DNA of 12,274 bases from Alphaproteobacteria bacterium (lineage in GTDB: Bacteria > Pseudomonadota > Alphaproteobacteria > Sphingomonadales > Sphingomonadaceae): assembly GCA_028869975.1 (NCBI GenBank), contig JAGWQR010000344.1:1-12274 (forward strand), written 5' to 3'. How positions within the stretch are numbered: the stretch's first letter is position 1; every line of letters starts with the position of its first letter. This document shows, piece after piece, positions 6,436 through 12,274 of the stretch. Below the pieces are notes generated by a model. It saw nothing but the letters and a program-made list of their open reading frames with translations, was not told the origin of the DNA and did not search any database. The position numbers were made by a program, and so were the translations under genes.

Positions 6436-6816
6436 TCAGATATGTTTTGACCAGCTACCGGTTCCGAATGCACGCTCAACTTCAAGGACAAGGTCGCGCA
6501 GATGAAAGGGCTTGGAAAGGATCTTGGCATTAGGCATTGATTGTCCGGCGCGAAGCGAAACCGCTGAAAAGCCGGTGATGAACATCACCTTGATTTCCGG
6601 ACACAACATGGAAGCCTTTTGCGACAGCTCAATGCCGTCCATTTCCGGCATGACAATATCGGTCAGCAACAGGTCGAAATGCTCACCCGCCTGCAACAGG
6701 GCATAGGCTTCGGTTCCGCGATCAACGGCGGTCACAGCATAGCCAGAACGTTCCAGCGCGCGCGCCAGATACTGGCGCATCGCCGCTTCGTCTTCCGCCA
6801 GCAATATCCTTATCAT
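6436..6816 (-). CDS. cpdR: Single-domain response regulator, CpdR type
   Basis: A 126-residue receiver domain with no output domain. The acidic pocket is Glu8-Asp9, the phosphoacceptor is Asp53 in LLLTDIVMPEMDG, the conserved Thr is Thr81 in MFITGF, and the conserved Lys is Lys102 in SKPF. In Caulobacter, CpdR is phosphorylated through the CckA-ChpT relay and, when unphosphorylated, delivers substrates to the ClpXP protease to time the cell cycle. The sequence closely resembles the CpdR proteins annotated in sphingomonads. The frame extends to a TTG at 6843, but the ATG at 6816, just after AAGGG, gives the normal MIRILLAEDE start. It diverges from the amidohydrolase gene across 99 bases. The CpdR role is inferred from similarity and context. 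Confidence 0.88.
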   Translation of the reverse strand: MIRILLAEDEAAMRQYLARALERSGYAVTAVDRGTEAYALLQAGEHFDLLLTDIVMPEMDGIELSQKASMLCPEIKVMFITGFSAVSLRAGQSMPNAKILSKPFHLRDLVLEVERAFGTGSWSKHI

Positions 6817-6915
6817 GACCCTTAATGCCTCTCGCGCTTTCAATGTGCCGCATAACTACTTGAAAACGTTTAACAAAACTTGATTTTATGCCCCACAAAA
6901 TTATGCGTTAACGCC

Positions 6916-7767
6916 ATGATTTGCGACCAGCCGTTTTTTGTCCACAATGGAGAATCGCCGGTCTATCCGGTGATTATCTCCGTGCCGCACGCGGGCAGGC
7001 ACTACCCGCAAACTATTCAGCAGGCTTTACGGGTGCCGCTTTATGCCGTGCGCGCCTTGGAGGATCGGTATGCTGATGCGCTGGCGCAACTTTGTATTGC
7101 CGCAGGCTTTCCGACAATTATCGCGCAGGTGCCCCGGCTGATGATTGATCTGAACCGCGCGCCCGACGATCATGAATATACCCATGCCAGCCATGTTACG
7201 GTTCAGTCGCACGCCAGGCCACTCAACCTGCGCGCCATGCAGGGTCTTGGCGTCGTGCCGACCCGGCTGGGGCATGTGGGTGCGCTCTGGCGCGATCGGC
7301 CTACATTGGCCGTAATCCAGGGCCTGGTGAAGGGCTACCATACGCCTTATCATGAGATGCTGCATACGCTGCTCTGGCGCACACGGCGCAAATTCGGGTG
7401 CGCCATCCTACTCGATCTGCACTCGATGCCAAGCCTTGGCCATGGGCCGCAACTGGTGTTCGGTGATCGGCAAGGCGAAAGTGCCGGCGCCCTGATTAGG
7501 CGCCGTGCGCTAGAGGCTGTATCCGGTTCCGGTTTCCGAGTCGGCCTTAATACGCCCTATGCCGGTGGCTATACGTTGGCGCGGCACGGGCAACCGGCGT
7601 ACAATATTCATGCCGTGCAGATTGAAGTTGACCGCGCGCTTTATCTCGATGCGCAGGGGGCGAAGCCATCATCGGCGCTACCGGGCTTACAGGAGCTGAT
7701 TCACGGCGTTGCATGCGCTTTGTCCGATTGTGCGGCGCGGTTTGAGTGGCTGTCAGCAGCCGAATAG
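6916..7767 (+). CDS. N-formylglutamate amidohydrolase family protein
   Basis: A 283-residue metal-dependent amidohydrolase family member (N-formylglutamate deformylase-like). Family motifs are in order: ISVPHAGRHYP at 21-31 (His25), RLMIDLNRAPDD at 74-85, LLDLHSMP at 165-172 (Asp167, His169) and VQIEVDRALYLD at 234-245. HutG-type enzymes hydrolyse N-formyl-glutamate at the end of histidine degradation. No other hut gene is nearby, so the substrate could differ, and I give no symbol. The frame extends to a TTG at 6880; the ATG at 6916 is preferred for a sensible start, although it has no SD. It is divergent from cpdR, a pairing I recall from other alphaproteobacteria. Confidence 0.87.
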   Translation: MICDQPFFVHNGESPVYPVIISVPHAGRHYPQTIQQALRVPLYAVRALEDRYADALAQLCIAAGFPTIIAQVPRLMIDLNRAPDDHEYTHASHVTVQSHARPLNLRAMQGLGVVPTRLGHVGALWRDRPTLAVIQGLVKGYHTPYHEMLHTLLWRTRRKFGCAILLDLHSMPSLGHGPQLVFGDRQGESAGALIRRRALEAVSGSGFRVGLNTPYAGGYTLARHGQPAYNIHAVQIEVDRALYLDAQGAKPSSALPGLQELIHGVACALSDCAARFEWLSAAE

Positions 7768-7786
7768 GCGCGCCATAATCATCAAT

Positions 7787-7818
7787 AAAAAACCACCCCG
7801 TGCAAACGCACGGAGTGG
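7787..7818 (-). terminator. Strong intrinsic terminator of the small RNA
   Basis: On the minus strand CCACTCCGTGC and GCACGGGGTGG form an 11-bp stem (one G-U) with a GTTT loop, followed at once by TTTTTT (7792-7787). It works only in the minus direction, since the plus strand has no T-run after it. It lies 20 bases beyond the stop of the convergent amidohydrolase gene. Confidence 0.88.
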
Positions 7819-7890
7819 CCAGGTTCAGGGAGGAAGCACATCCAAAGATGTGCGCACCAACTTCCGCGAAAGGGGAACGCGGTCGTCAGT
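7787..7890 (-). ncRNA. mmgR: Small RNA of the alpha-r8/MmgR (Rfam suhB) type
   Basis: On the minus strand a transcript of about 104 nt is predicted, from the promoter at 7925-7897 to the U-run at 7792-7787. It has three hairpins: CCGCG with CGCGG (7882-7864), GCACATC-TTTG-GATGTGC (7853-7836), and the terminator (7818-7793). Between the last two is an unpaired CUUCCUCCCUGAACCUGGCC. As I remember it, alpha-r8/MmgR RNAs of rhizobia carry a conserved UUUCCUCCCU before a similar terminator; the match is from memory and not searched. The motif is complementary to Shine-Dalgarno sequences, so it probably blocks ribosome binding on target mRNAs. No long protein reading frame explains this structure. 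Confidence 0.65.
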
Positions 7891-7896
7891 CTTGCT

Positions 7897-7925
7897 AATC
7901 TAGGTTTGTATCCGACACAAATCAA
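7897..7925 (-). promoter_or_regulatory. Promoter of the small RNA, with operator-like palindrome
   Basis: On the minus strand CTTGATT (the -35 hexamer TTGATT is 7925-7920) and CTAGATT (the -10 hexamer TAGATT is 7902-7897) are separated by exactly 17 bases. This fits the alphaproteobacterial housekeeping pattern and puts the start near 7890. The spacer is filled by an imperfect palindrome, TTGTATCCGACACAA on the plus strand (7906-7920), a possible repressor site. Confidence 0.6.
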
Positions 7926-7941
7926 GTCCGATAATCTACAT

Positions 7942-7958
7942 ATTCGATGTATTCGAAT
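7942..7958. repeat. Perfect inverted repeat upstream of the sRNA promoter
   Basis: ATTCGA (7942-7947) and TCGAAT (7953-7958) flank a 5-base spacer, about 17 bases upstream of the -35 box of the small RNA. The place suits an activator or repressor site; no regulator can be named. Confidence 0.45.
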
Positions 7959-7983
7959 GCAATGGCAGAATTTGAATAAATTT

Positions 7984-8037
7984 AGCCCGCCGATGCAAGG
8001 GGGCACACCGGCGGGCTGGCTTCCCTGACGGAGGAAG
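7984..8037 (-). ncRNA. Second, diverged anti-SD motif plus hairpin unit
   Basis: On the minus strand the same CTTCCTCC (8037-8030) is followed 12-13 bases later by a 12-bp stem (AGCCCGCCGGTG with CATCGGCGGGCT, one G-U, 8017-7984) and an A/U-rich tail, TAAATTTATTC. The order and spacing match the small RNA at 7787-7890, so it looks like a diverged tandem copy, or an upstream part of one longer RNA. I cannot find a clear promoter: only an alternating TA run lies upstream, at 8055-8064. The motif can also pair with GGAAG (8024-8020) in the same RNA. Confidence 0.45.
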
Positions 8038-8045
8038 AAACCGTT

Positions 8046-8156
8046 ATGCCCGACTATATATATAATCACTTGCGATCCGGTTGCGCTATATGGTTAACGG
8101 TACGCCAACTCTTCGCTTGCGCTCTAAAATCTGTCGCCGCATACTCCCGCGCATGA
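8046..8156 (+). CDS. Possible 36-residue leader ORF overlapping the msrB start
   Basis: An ATG at 8046 stands 8 bases after GGAGGAAG (8030-8037), the best SD in the area. The frame runs 36 codons to a TGA (8154-8156) that overlaps the msrB ATG as ATGA. msrB has no SD of its own, so coupled translation is attractive. The peptide starts MPDYIYNHLRSGC, has Cys at 13 and 25 and a hydrophobic middle, and matches no family I know. Against it, the SD is the reverse complement of the anti-SD motif of the minus-strand RNA, so it may be a by-product of that element. Its short length also allows chance. Confidence 0.35.
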   Translation: MPDYIYNHLRSGCAIWLTVRQLFACALKSVAAYSRA

Positions 8157-8548
8157 GCAAGATGACCCTGACCGATGCCGAATGGCGCACGCGCCTCTCA
8201 CCCGAACGTTATCATGTGCTGCGCGAAGCGGGCACAGAGCGCGCTTTTGCAGGCGAACTGAATTTCAACAAGGATACCGGCCTGTATCATTGCGCCGGGT
8301 GCGGCACGGTGCTGTTCGAGTCATCCACCAAATATGATTCGGGTTCGGGCTGGCCGAGCTTCACCGCGCCGGTGAACGAAGGCGCGGTGACCGAGGTGGA
8401 AGATCGCTCGCATGGCCGGGTGCGCACCGAAGTGCGCTGCGCCACCTGCGACGGCCATCTGGGGCATGTGTTCGATGACGGGCCAACAGCGGCGGGCGGG
8501 CTGCGCTATTGCATGAACTCGCTGTCACTCGACTTTGAGAAGAAATAA
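8153..8548 (+). CDS. msrB: Peptide-methionine (R)-S-oxide reductase
   Basis: A 131-residue MsrB that reduces methionine-R-sulfoxide in oxidised proteins. A structural zinc is held by two CxxC pairs (Cys47/Cys50 in HCAGCG, Cys96/Cys99 in RCATCD). The catalytic cysteine is Cys120 in RYCMNSLSLDF, and SGSGWPSF (63-70) and HLGHVF (102-107) complete the family pattern. The site that in many MsrBs holds the resolving cysteine (SGCGW) is Ser65 here, so recycling may use another cysteine or act directly with thioredoxin. I choose the ATG at 8153, which gives the usual length; the frame extends to 8081, and the ATG at 8162 is an alternative. The stop is 6 bases from that of the convergent dnaE. Confidence 0.96.
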   Translation: MSKMTLTDAEWRTRLSPERYHVLREAGTERAFAGELNFNKDTGLYHCAGCGTVLFESSTKYDSGSGWPSFTAPVNEGAVTEVEDRSHGRVRTEVRCATCDGHLGHVFDDGPTAAGGLRYCMNSLSLDFEKK

Positions 8549-8554
8549 CGCCGT

Positions 8555-11500
8555 TCAGCCCACCAGCCGCAGCGCCGGGCCAAGATCAACCCGCGACACA
8601 CCTGGCAGGGCTTCGATCCGCGCCGCCAAATCTGCATCGAGTGCGAAGTCGCGCCCCAGCCGCAGTGTGGTTTGCCGATCGCCGTCGAGCGGAACATGCA
8701 GCAGCACCTCGCCGCGCCCGCCGCGCTCGCTGCCGAGCATGGCTCCAAGCGCGAGAACAGCACCAACATCAGCCACCTCGATATCAGCCTTCAGGCGCGT
8801 GTTCGCCGCCAGCCCTTCGAATTTCTGGCGCGCGCGAATGGCGATGCGCGGGCTTTCCTCACCCGGCTGGCGATCCAGCTCGACCGTCAGCAGAGCGCAG
8901 CCGCCCGCCTTCGCCTCATCTTCGAGCGCGCGCGCAACCTCATCCTCGAAACAATTCGCCTCGAATTGCCCGGTCGCGTCCGAGCATTTGATCGTGGCAT
9001 AACGCCGCCCGCGCTGCGAGGTGCGCCAGCGCACCTCCTCGACCAGCGCGGCCATCGTGGCGGAGGTGCGTGCACCATCCGCCGGGGCAGGCTGGGCGCA
9101 AAGCTGGACAAATGAGCGGGCACCGTGCGCTTGCGCCAGATGCTTGTAGCGATCGACCGGATGCGCGGAGAAATAGAAGCCGAATGCCTCGCGCTCATTC
9201 GCCATGCGCTCGGCCGCCGCCCAGTGAGTCTCGGGCAGACGGATCGGTTCAACCGCCCCAGCCGCCTCACCAAACAGCCCATGCTGGCCGGATGTGCGTG
9301 CATCCTCGGCCTGCGCCGCCACCGCAAGGATATATTCCGCGCCACCATGCACGCTCGCCCGCTCCAGCCCGAGCGCATCAAACGCACCCGCCGCCGCAAG
9401 TGATTCCATCTGGCGCTTGTTGATGAGCCGCGCCGAGATGCGCCCCGCAAAATGTTCGAGCGACGTGAACGCGCCATTTTCGTCGCGCTCCTCCACCAGT
9501 GTTTTCATCGCCCCTTCACCAACATTTTTGAGCGCGCCCAGCGCATAACGCACCGCCGGATGCTCGCCCGAAATCTCCACCCCGAACGCCGCCTCACTCG
9601 CATTGATACAGGGGGGCAGGCACACCACCCCCATGCGCCGCATATCATCAACGAACACATTGAGCTTGTCGGTCAGGCTGATGTCATAACTCATCGAGGC
9701 GGCATAAAATTCGTGCGGGTAATGCGCCTTGAGCCAGGCGGTCTGATACGAAAGCAGCGCATAGGCGGCGGCGTGCGATTTGTTGAAACCATAGCCCGCA
9801 AACTTGTCGATCACGTCGAACAGCTCATTGGCATAATCGGGCGCTATGTCCTGCCGTCCGCACCCTTCAACAAAGCGCGCGCGCTGTGCATCCATCTCGC
9901 TCTGGATCTTTTTGCCCATCGCGCGGCGCAGCAGATCGGCTTCCCCCAGCGAATAGCCTGCTAAAATCTGGGCGGCCTGCATCACCTGCTCCTGATAGAC
10001 GATGATGCCGTAAGTTTCCTTCAGAATCCCTTCAAGCAGCGGGTGCGGATAACTGATCCCTTCGCGGCCATTTTTGCGGTTGCCGAATGCTGGGATATTG
10101 TCCATCGGACCGGGGCGGTAAAGTGCAACCAGCGCGATAATATCCTCGAAACAAGTGGGGCGCACGGCGGCGAGGGTGCGGCGCATCCCCTCCGATTCCA
10201 GCTGAAACACCCCAACGGTGTCGCCCCTCTGCAACAGCGCATAGACCGCTTCATCATCCCAGCCGAGCGCCTCCATATCAGGCGCGGTACCGGTGCGTGC
10301 CGCGATCAGCCGCACCGCCTCATGGATCACCGAGAGGGTTTTTAGGCCGAGAAAGTCGAACTTCACCAGCCCTGCGGCCTCGGCATATTTCATGTCGAAT
10401 TGCGTCACCGGCATGTCCGAGCGCGGGTCGCGGTAGAGCGGCACCAGCTGCGCCAAAGGTCGGTCACCGATCACCACCCCCGCCGCATGGGTGGAGGAAT
10501 GGCGCGGCAGGCCTTCGAGTTTCATTGCCAGATCAAACAGGTGGCGCACTTGTGGCGACCCCTTATATTCGGCGGCAAGCTCCGAGACGCCGTTCAATGC
10601 GCGCTCCAGCGTCCAGGGGTCGGTCGGCAAGTTGGGGATGAGCTTGGCGAGCCGATCGACCTGCCCATAGCTCATTTGCAGCACCCGGCCGGTATCCTTG
10701 AGCACGGCGCGCGCCTTCAGCCGCCCGAAGGTGATGATCTGCGCGACCTGATCGCGCCCATATTTGCCCTGCACATAGCGAATGACTTCCTCGCGCCGCG
10801 TTTCGCAGAAATCGATGTCGAAGTCGGGCATCGATACACGTTCGGGGTTCAAAAACCGCTCGAATAGCAGCCCGAGCTTGATCGGATCAAGATCGGTGAT
10901 GGTGAGCGCCCAGGCCACCACCGATCCCGCGCCCGAGCCACGCCCCGGCCCCACCGGAATGTCCTCGCGCTTCGCCCATTTGATGAAATCTGCAACGATG
11001 AGGAAGTAGCCCGCAAAGCCCATCTTGACGATGATATTGAGTTCAAAATCGAGCCGTTCGCGGTATTGAGAGTGCGCATCAGCGGGCACATGCGCCAGCC
11101 GCGCCTCCAGCCCGTTCTTGGCATCGAGCCAGATTTGCGCCGTCTCGGCGACAATATCTCCCGCGATCGAGGGCAGGATCGGTTTACGCCTGGGCGCCAT
11201 GAATGCGCAACGTTGTGCCACCACCAGCGTGTTCGCCAGCGCATCGGGCAGATCGGCGAACAGGGCCTGCATGTCCTCCACCGGTTTGAGCCAGGCCTGA
11301 GGCGAAGAGTGCGCCCGGTCAGCCGATTCGACATAAGATGAGGCGGAAATGCACAGCATCGCATCATGTGCGGGGTGAAAATCGGCGGTGGCGTAGCTTG
11401 CGGGATTGGTGGCAACGAGCGGCAGGCCGTGCGCATCCGCCAGCGCAATCAGCGCCGACTCGCTGCGCCGCTCCGCCTCCTCGCCCAGTCGGGTGATCTC

Positions 11501-12028
11501 GACATACAGCCGCGCGGGGAACAGCGCCTGCAAACGAGCAATATAGTCCGCCGCCGCAGCGGGTTGATCCTCGGCGATCAGCTTGACCAGCGCGCCCTCC
11601 ACGCCACCGGTCAAAGCGATCAGTCCGTCCGTGCGCCCGTCAAGCGCTGCAAACGGCACGTGCGCGTCCTCATGGTCAGGGCTTTCAAGATGCGCGGCAC
11701 TGACCAGCGCGCAAAGGTTGAGATAGCCTGCCTCATCCTGCGCATAAACGGGAAGGTAATCGATGACCGGCGCGGTCCCCTCAGGTCTGCCGGGGCGCGC
11801 CACGCCAAGCAGCGCGCCGATGATTGGCTGAACGCCTTTAGCCGCGCACGCTTCCGAGAATGCCAACGCGCCATAAAGGCCGTTGCGATCGGTGAGTGCA
11901 GCAGCGGGAAACCTCAGTGCGGCGGCGTGCTTGGCAATATCCTTGGGTTCGATCGCGCCTTCGAGCATCGAAAAACCTGAGAAAATCCGCAAAGGTACGA
12001 ACGGGGCATAGCAAGGGGAGGCGGCCAT
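8555..12028 (-). CDS. dnaE: DNA polymerase III alpha subunit
   Basis: The 1157-residue replicative polymerase (class C family, DnaE1 type by length and domains). In order: a PHP domain (about 10-280), the palm with the catalytic DID in PDFDIDFCE (Asp404, Asp406) and third acid Asp558 in VKFDFLGL, the fingers with LYRPGPMDNIP at 636-646, the region after GYGFNKSHAAAY (745-756), the clamp-binding motif QHGLF at 915-919, and an OB fold (about 985-1070). The PHP metal-ligand histidines seem lost (RIFSGFS, LTDRNGL, TNPASY), so proofreading probably relies on a separate DnaQ. The ATG at 12028 has no SD; a possible promoter would start the mRNA at about the ATG. It follows an FKBP gene by 84 bases. 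Confidence 0.97.
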   Translation of the reverse strand: MAASPCYAPFVPLRIFSGFSMLEGAIEPKDIAKHAAALRFPAAALTDRNGLYGALAFSEACAAKGVQPIIGALLGVARPGRPEGTAPVIDYLPVYAQDEAGYLNLCALVSAAHLESPDHEDAHVPFAALDGRTDGLIALTGGVEGALVKLIAEDQPAAAADYIARLQALFPARLYVEITRLGEEAERRSESALIALADAHGLPLVATNPASYATADFHPAHDAMLCISASSYVESADRAHSSPQAWLKPVEDMQALFADLPDALANTLVVAQRCAFMAPRRKPILPSIAGDIVAETAQIWLDAKNGLEARLAHVPADAHSQYRERLDFELNIIVKMGFAGYFLIVADFIKWAKREDIPVGPGRGSGAGSVVAWALTITDLDPIKLGLLFERFLNPERVSMPDFDIDFCETRREEVIRYVQGKYGRDQVAQIITFGRLKARAVLKDTGRVLQMSYGQVDRLAKLIPNLPTDPWTLERALNGVSELAAEYKGSPQVRHLFDLAMKLEGLPRHSSTHAAGVVIGDRPLAQLVPLYRDPRSDMPVTQFDMKYAEAAGLVKFDFLGLKTLSVIHEAVRLIAARTGTAPDMEALGWDDEAVYALLQRGDTVGVFQLESEGMRRTLAAVRPTCFEDIIALVALYRPGPMDNIPAFGNRKNGREGISYPHPLLEGILKETYGIIVYQEQVMQAAQILAGYSLGEADLLRRAMGKKIQSEMDAQRARFVEGCGRQDIAPDYANELFDVIDKFAGYGFNKSHAAAYALLSYQTAWLKAHYPHEFYAASMSYDISLTDKLNVFVDDMRRMGVVCLPPCINASEAAFGVEISGEHPAVRYALGALKNVGEGAMKTLVEERDENGAFTSLEHFAGRISARLINKRQMESLAAAGAFDALGLERASVHGGAEYILAVAAQAEDARTSGQHGLFGEAAGAVEPIRLPETHWAAAERMANEREAFGFYFSAHPVDRYKHLAQAHGARSFVQLCAQPAPADGARTSATMAALVEEVRWRTSQRGRRYATIKCSDATGQFEANCFEDEVARALEDEAKAGGCALLTVELDRQPGEESPRIAIRARQKFEGLAANTRLKADIEVADVGAVLALGAMLGSERGGRGEVLLHVPLDGDRQTTLRLGRDFALDADLAARIEALPGVSRVDLGPALRLVG

Positions 12029-12033
12029 GCAGC

Positions 12034-12062
12034 AGGTTAGGCGTGATCGGTTCGACAGGCAA
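12034..12062 (-). promoter_or_regulatory. Possible promoter of dnaE (leaderless mRNA)
   Basis: On the minus strand TTGCCT (12062-12057) and TAACCT (12039-12034) are 17 bases apart. A start 6 to 7 bases on would fall at about the dnaE ATG, which would explain the missing SD. Both boxes are weak. Confidence 0.3.
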
Positions 12063-12112
12063 GGGTGGTGTGCGGGAAAATCATCCCTGCCGACAGTTTG
12101 CGGACATCCGGA

Positions 12113-12274
12113 TCAATGCGCGGCGGGGTGTCCTGCCTGCTGCTGCATCTGCTGCTGGATCATTTGTGCTTCCAGATCGGCCTGCGATTTGAAATCGAGC
12201 AGATCAACGCTGAAGGTCAGCGTCGCGTTGGCGGGAATATGCCCAGGTACGCCTTGCGGACCATAGCCGAGCGC
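12113..12274 (-). CDS. FKBP-type peptidyl-prolyl cis-trans isomerase, C-terminal end (partial)
   Basis: The 53 visible residues run from the window edge to a TGA at 12115-12113. ALGYGPQGVPGHIPANATLT followed by FSVDLLD is the characteristic last part of the FKBP fold, where the conserved IPxNATLxFxVELL strand closes the domain. The fold speeds cis-trans isomerisation of prolyl bonds. After it comes a Gln-rich tail (MIQQQMQQQ) ending in AGHPAAH, likely disordered. The N-terminus, and with it any signal peptide, lies outside the window, so the location (cytoplasm or periplasm) cannot be told. It is upstream of dnaE on the same strand, 84 bases apart. Confidence 0.9.
   Translation of the reverse strand, partial: ALGYGPQGVPGHIPANATLTFSVDLLDFKSQADLEAQMIQQQMQQQAGHPAAH

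Noticed and set aside
6196..6450. 84-codon plus-strand ORF with a protein-like IELATPAMSTQCSTTELHAH stretch
   Set aside because: That stretch is the antisense reading of tRNA-Val, a well-known annotation artefact.
6870..6911. TTAA half-sites suggesting CtrA control of cpdR
   Set aside because: The two TTAA copies are not separated by 7 bases, so the CtrA consensus is not met.
7828..7896. GGGAGGAAG followed by an ATG at 7848 on the plus strand (16-codon ORF)
   Set aside because: The spacing of 11 bases is long, the ORF is tiny, and the region is better explained as the minus-strand small RNA.
7782..8069. 95-codon minus-strand ORF
   Set aside because: It covers both RNA hairpins and the promoter; the structures explain the DNA better and the protein resembles nothing.

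Overview
The window comes from an alphaproteobacterium, most likely of the Sphingomonadales. The block aroA-cmk-rpsA-ihfB, with a FYDLN-acid gene diverging from aroA, is an alphaproteobacterial arrangement. The single-domain CpdR-type regulator beside an N-formylglutamate amidohydrolase gene is also alphaproteobacterial, and the N-terminus of the DnaE resembles sphingomonad proteins as I remember them. The species cannot be named from this alone. Coding DNA is G+C-rich, with two clearly A+T-rich patches: inside ihfB, and after tRNA-Ala.

Layout. 1-449 (+): end of rpmI and complete rplT, followed by a long inverted repeat instead of the usual pheST. 586-672 (-): tRNA-Leu(TAA). 824-4959 (-): aroA, cmk, rpsA and ihfB, read in that order. 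They link aromatic amino acid synthesis, nucleotide synthesis, translation and the nucleoid; cmk starts inside the aroA stop. 5058-5726 (+): a FYDLN zinc-ribbon gene and a small one-pass membrane protein with an Asp/Gly/Ser tail. 5805-5880 (+): tRNA-Ala(GGC), then an A+T-rich spacer. 6269-6343 (-): tRNA-Val(GAC). 6436-6816 (-): cpdR-type regulator, divergent from an N-formylglutamate amidohydrolase gene (6916-7767, +). 7768-8152: RNA-rich intergenic region. 8153-8548 (+): msrB, convergent with the DNA polymerase III alpha gene dnaE (8555-12028, -). 12113-12274 (-): the 3' end of an FKBP-type prolyl isomerase gene.

Most genes are housekeeping. The most interesting stretch is 7787-8156. On the minus strand it appears to hold a small RNA of the alpha-r8/MmgR (Rfam 'suhB') type, with its own promoter, a CUUCCUCCC anti-Shine-Dalgarno-like motif and a strong terminator. 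A second, diverged copy of the motif-plus-hairpin lies just upstream. On the plus strand the second motif reads as a perfect Shine-Dalgarno sequence for a 36-codon ORF whose stop overlaps the msrB start. I see no CRISPR array, insertion sequence, phage gene or defence system.
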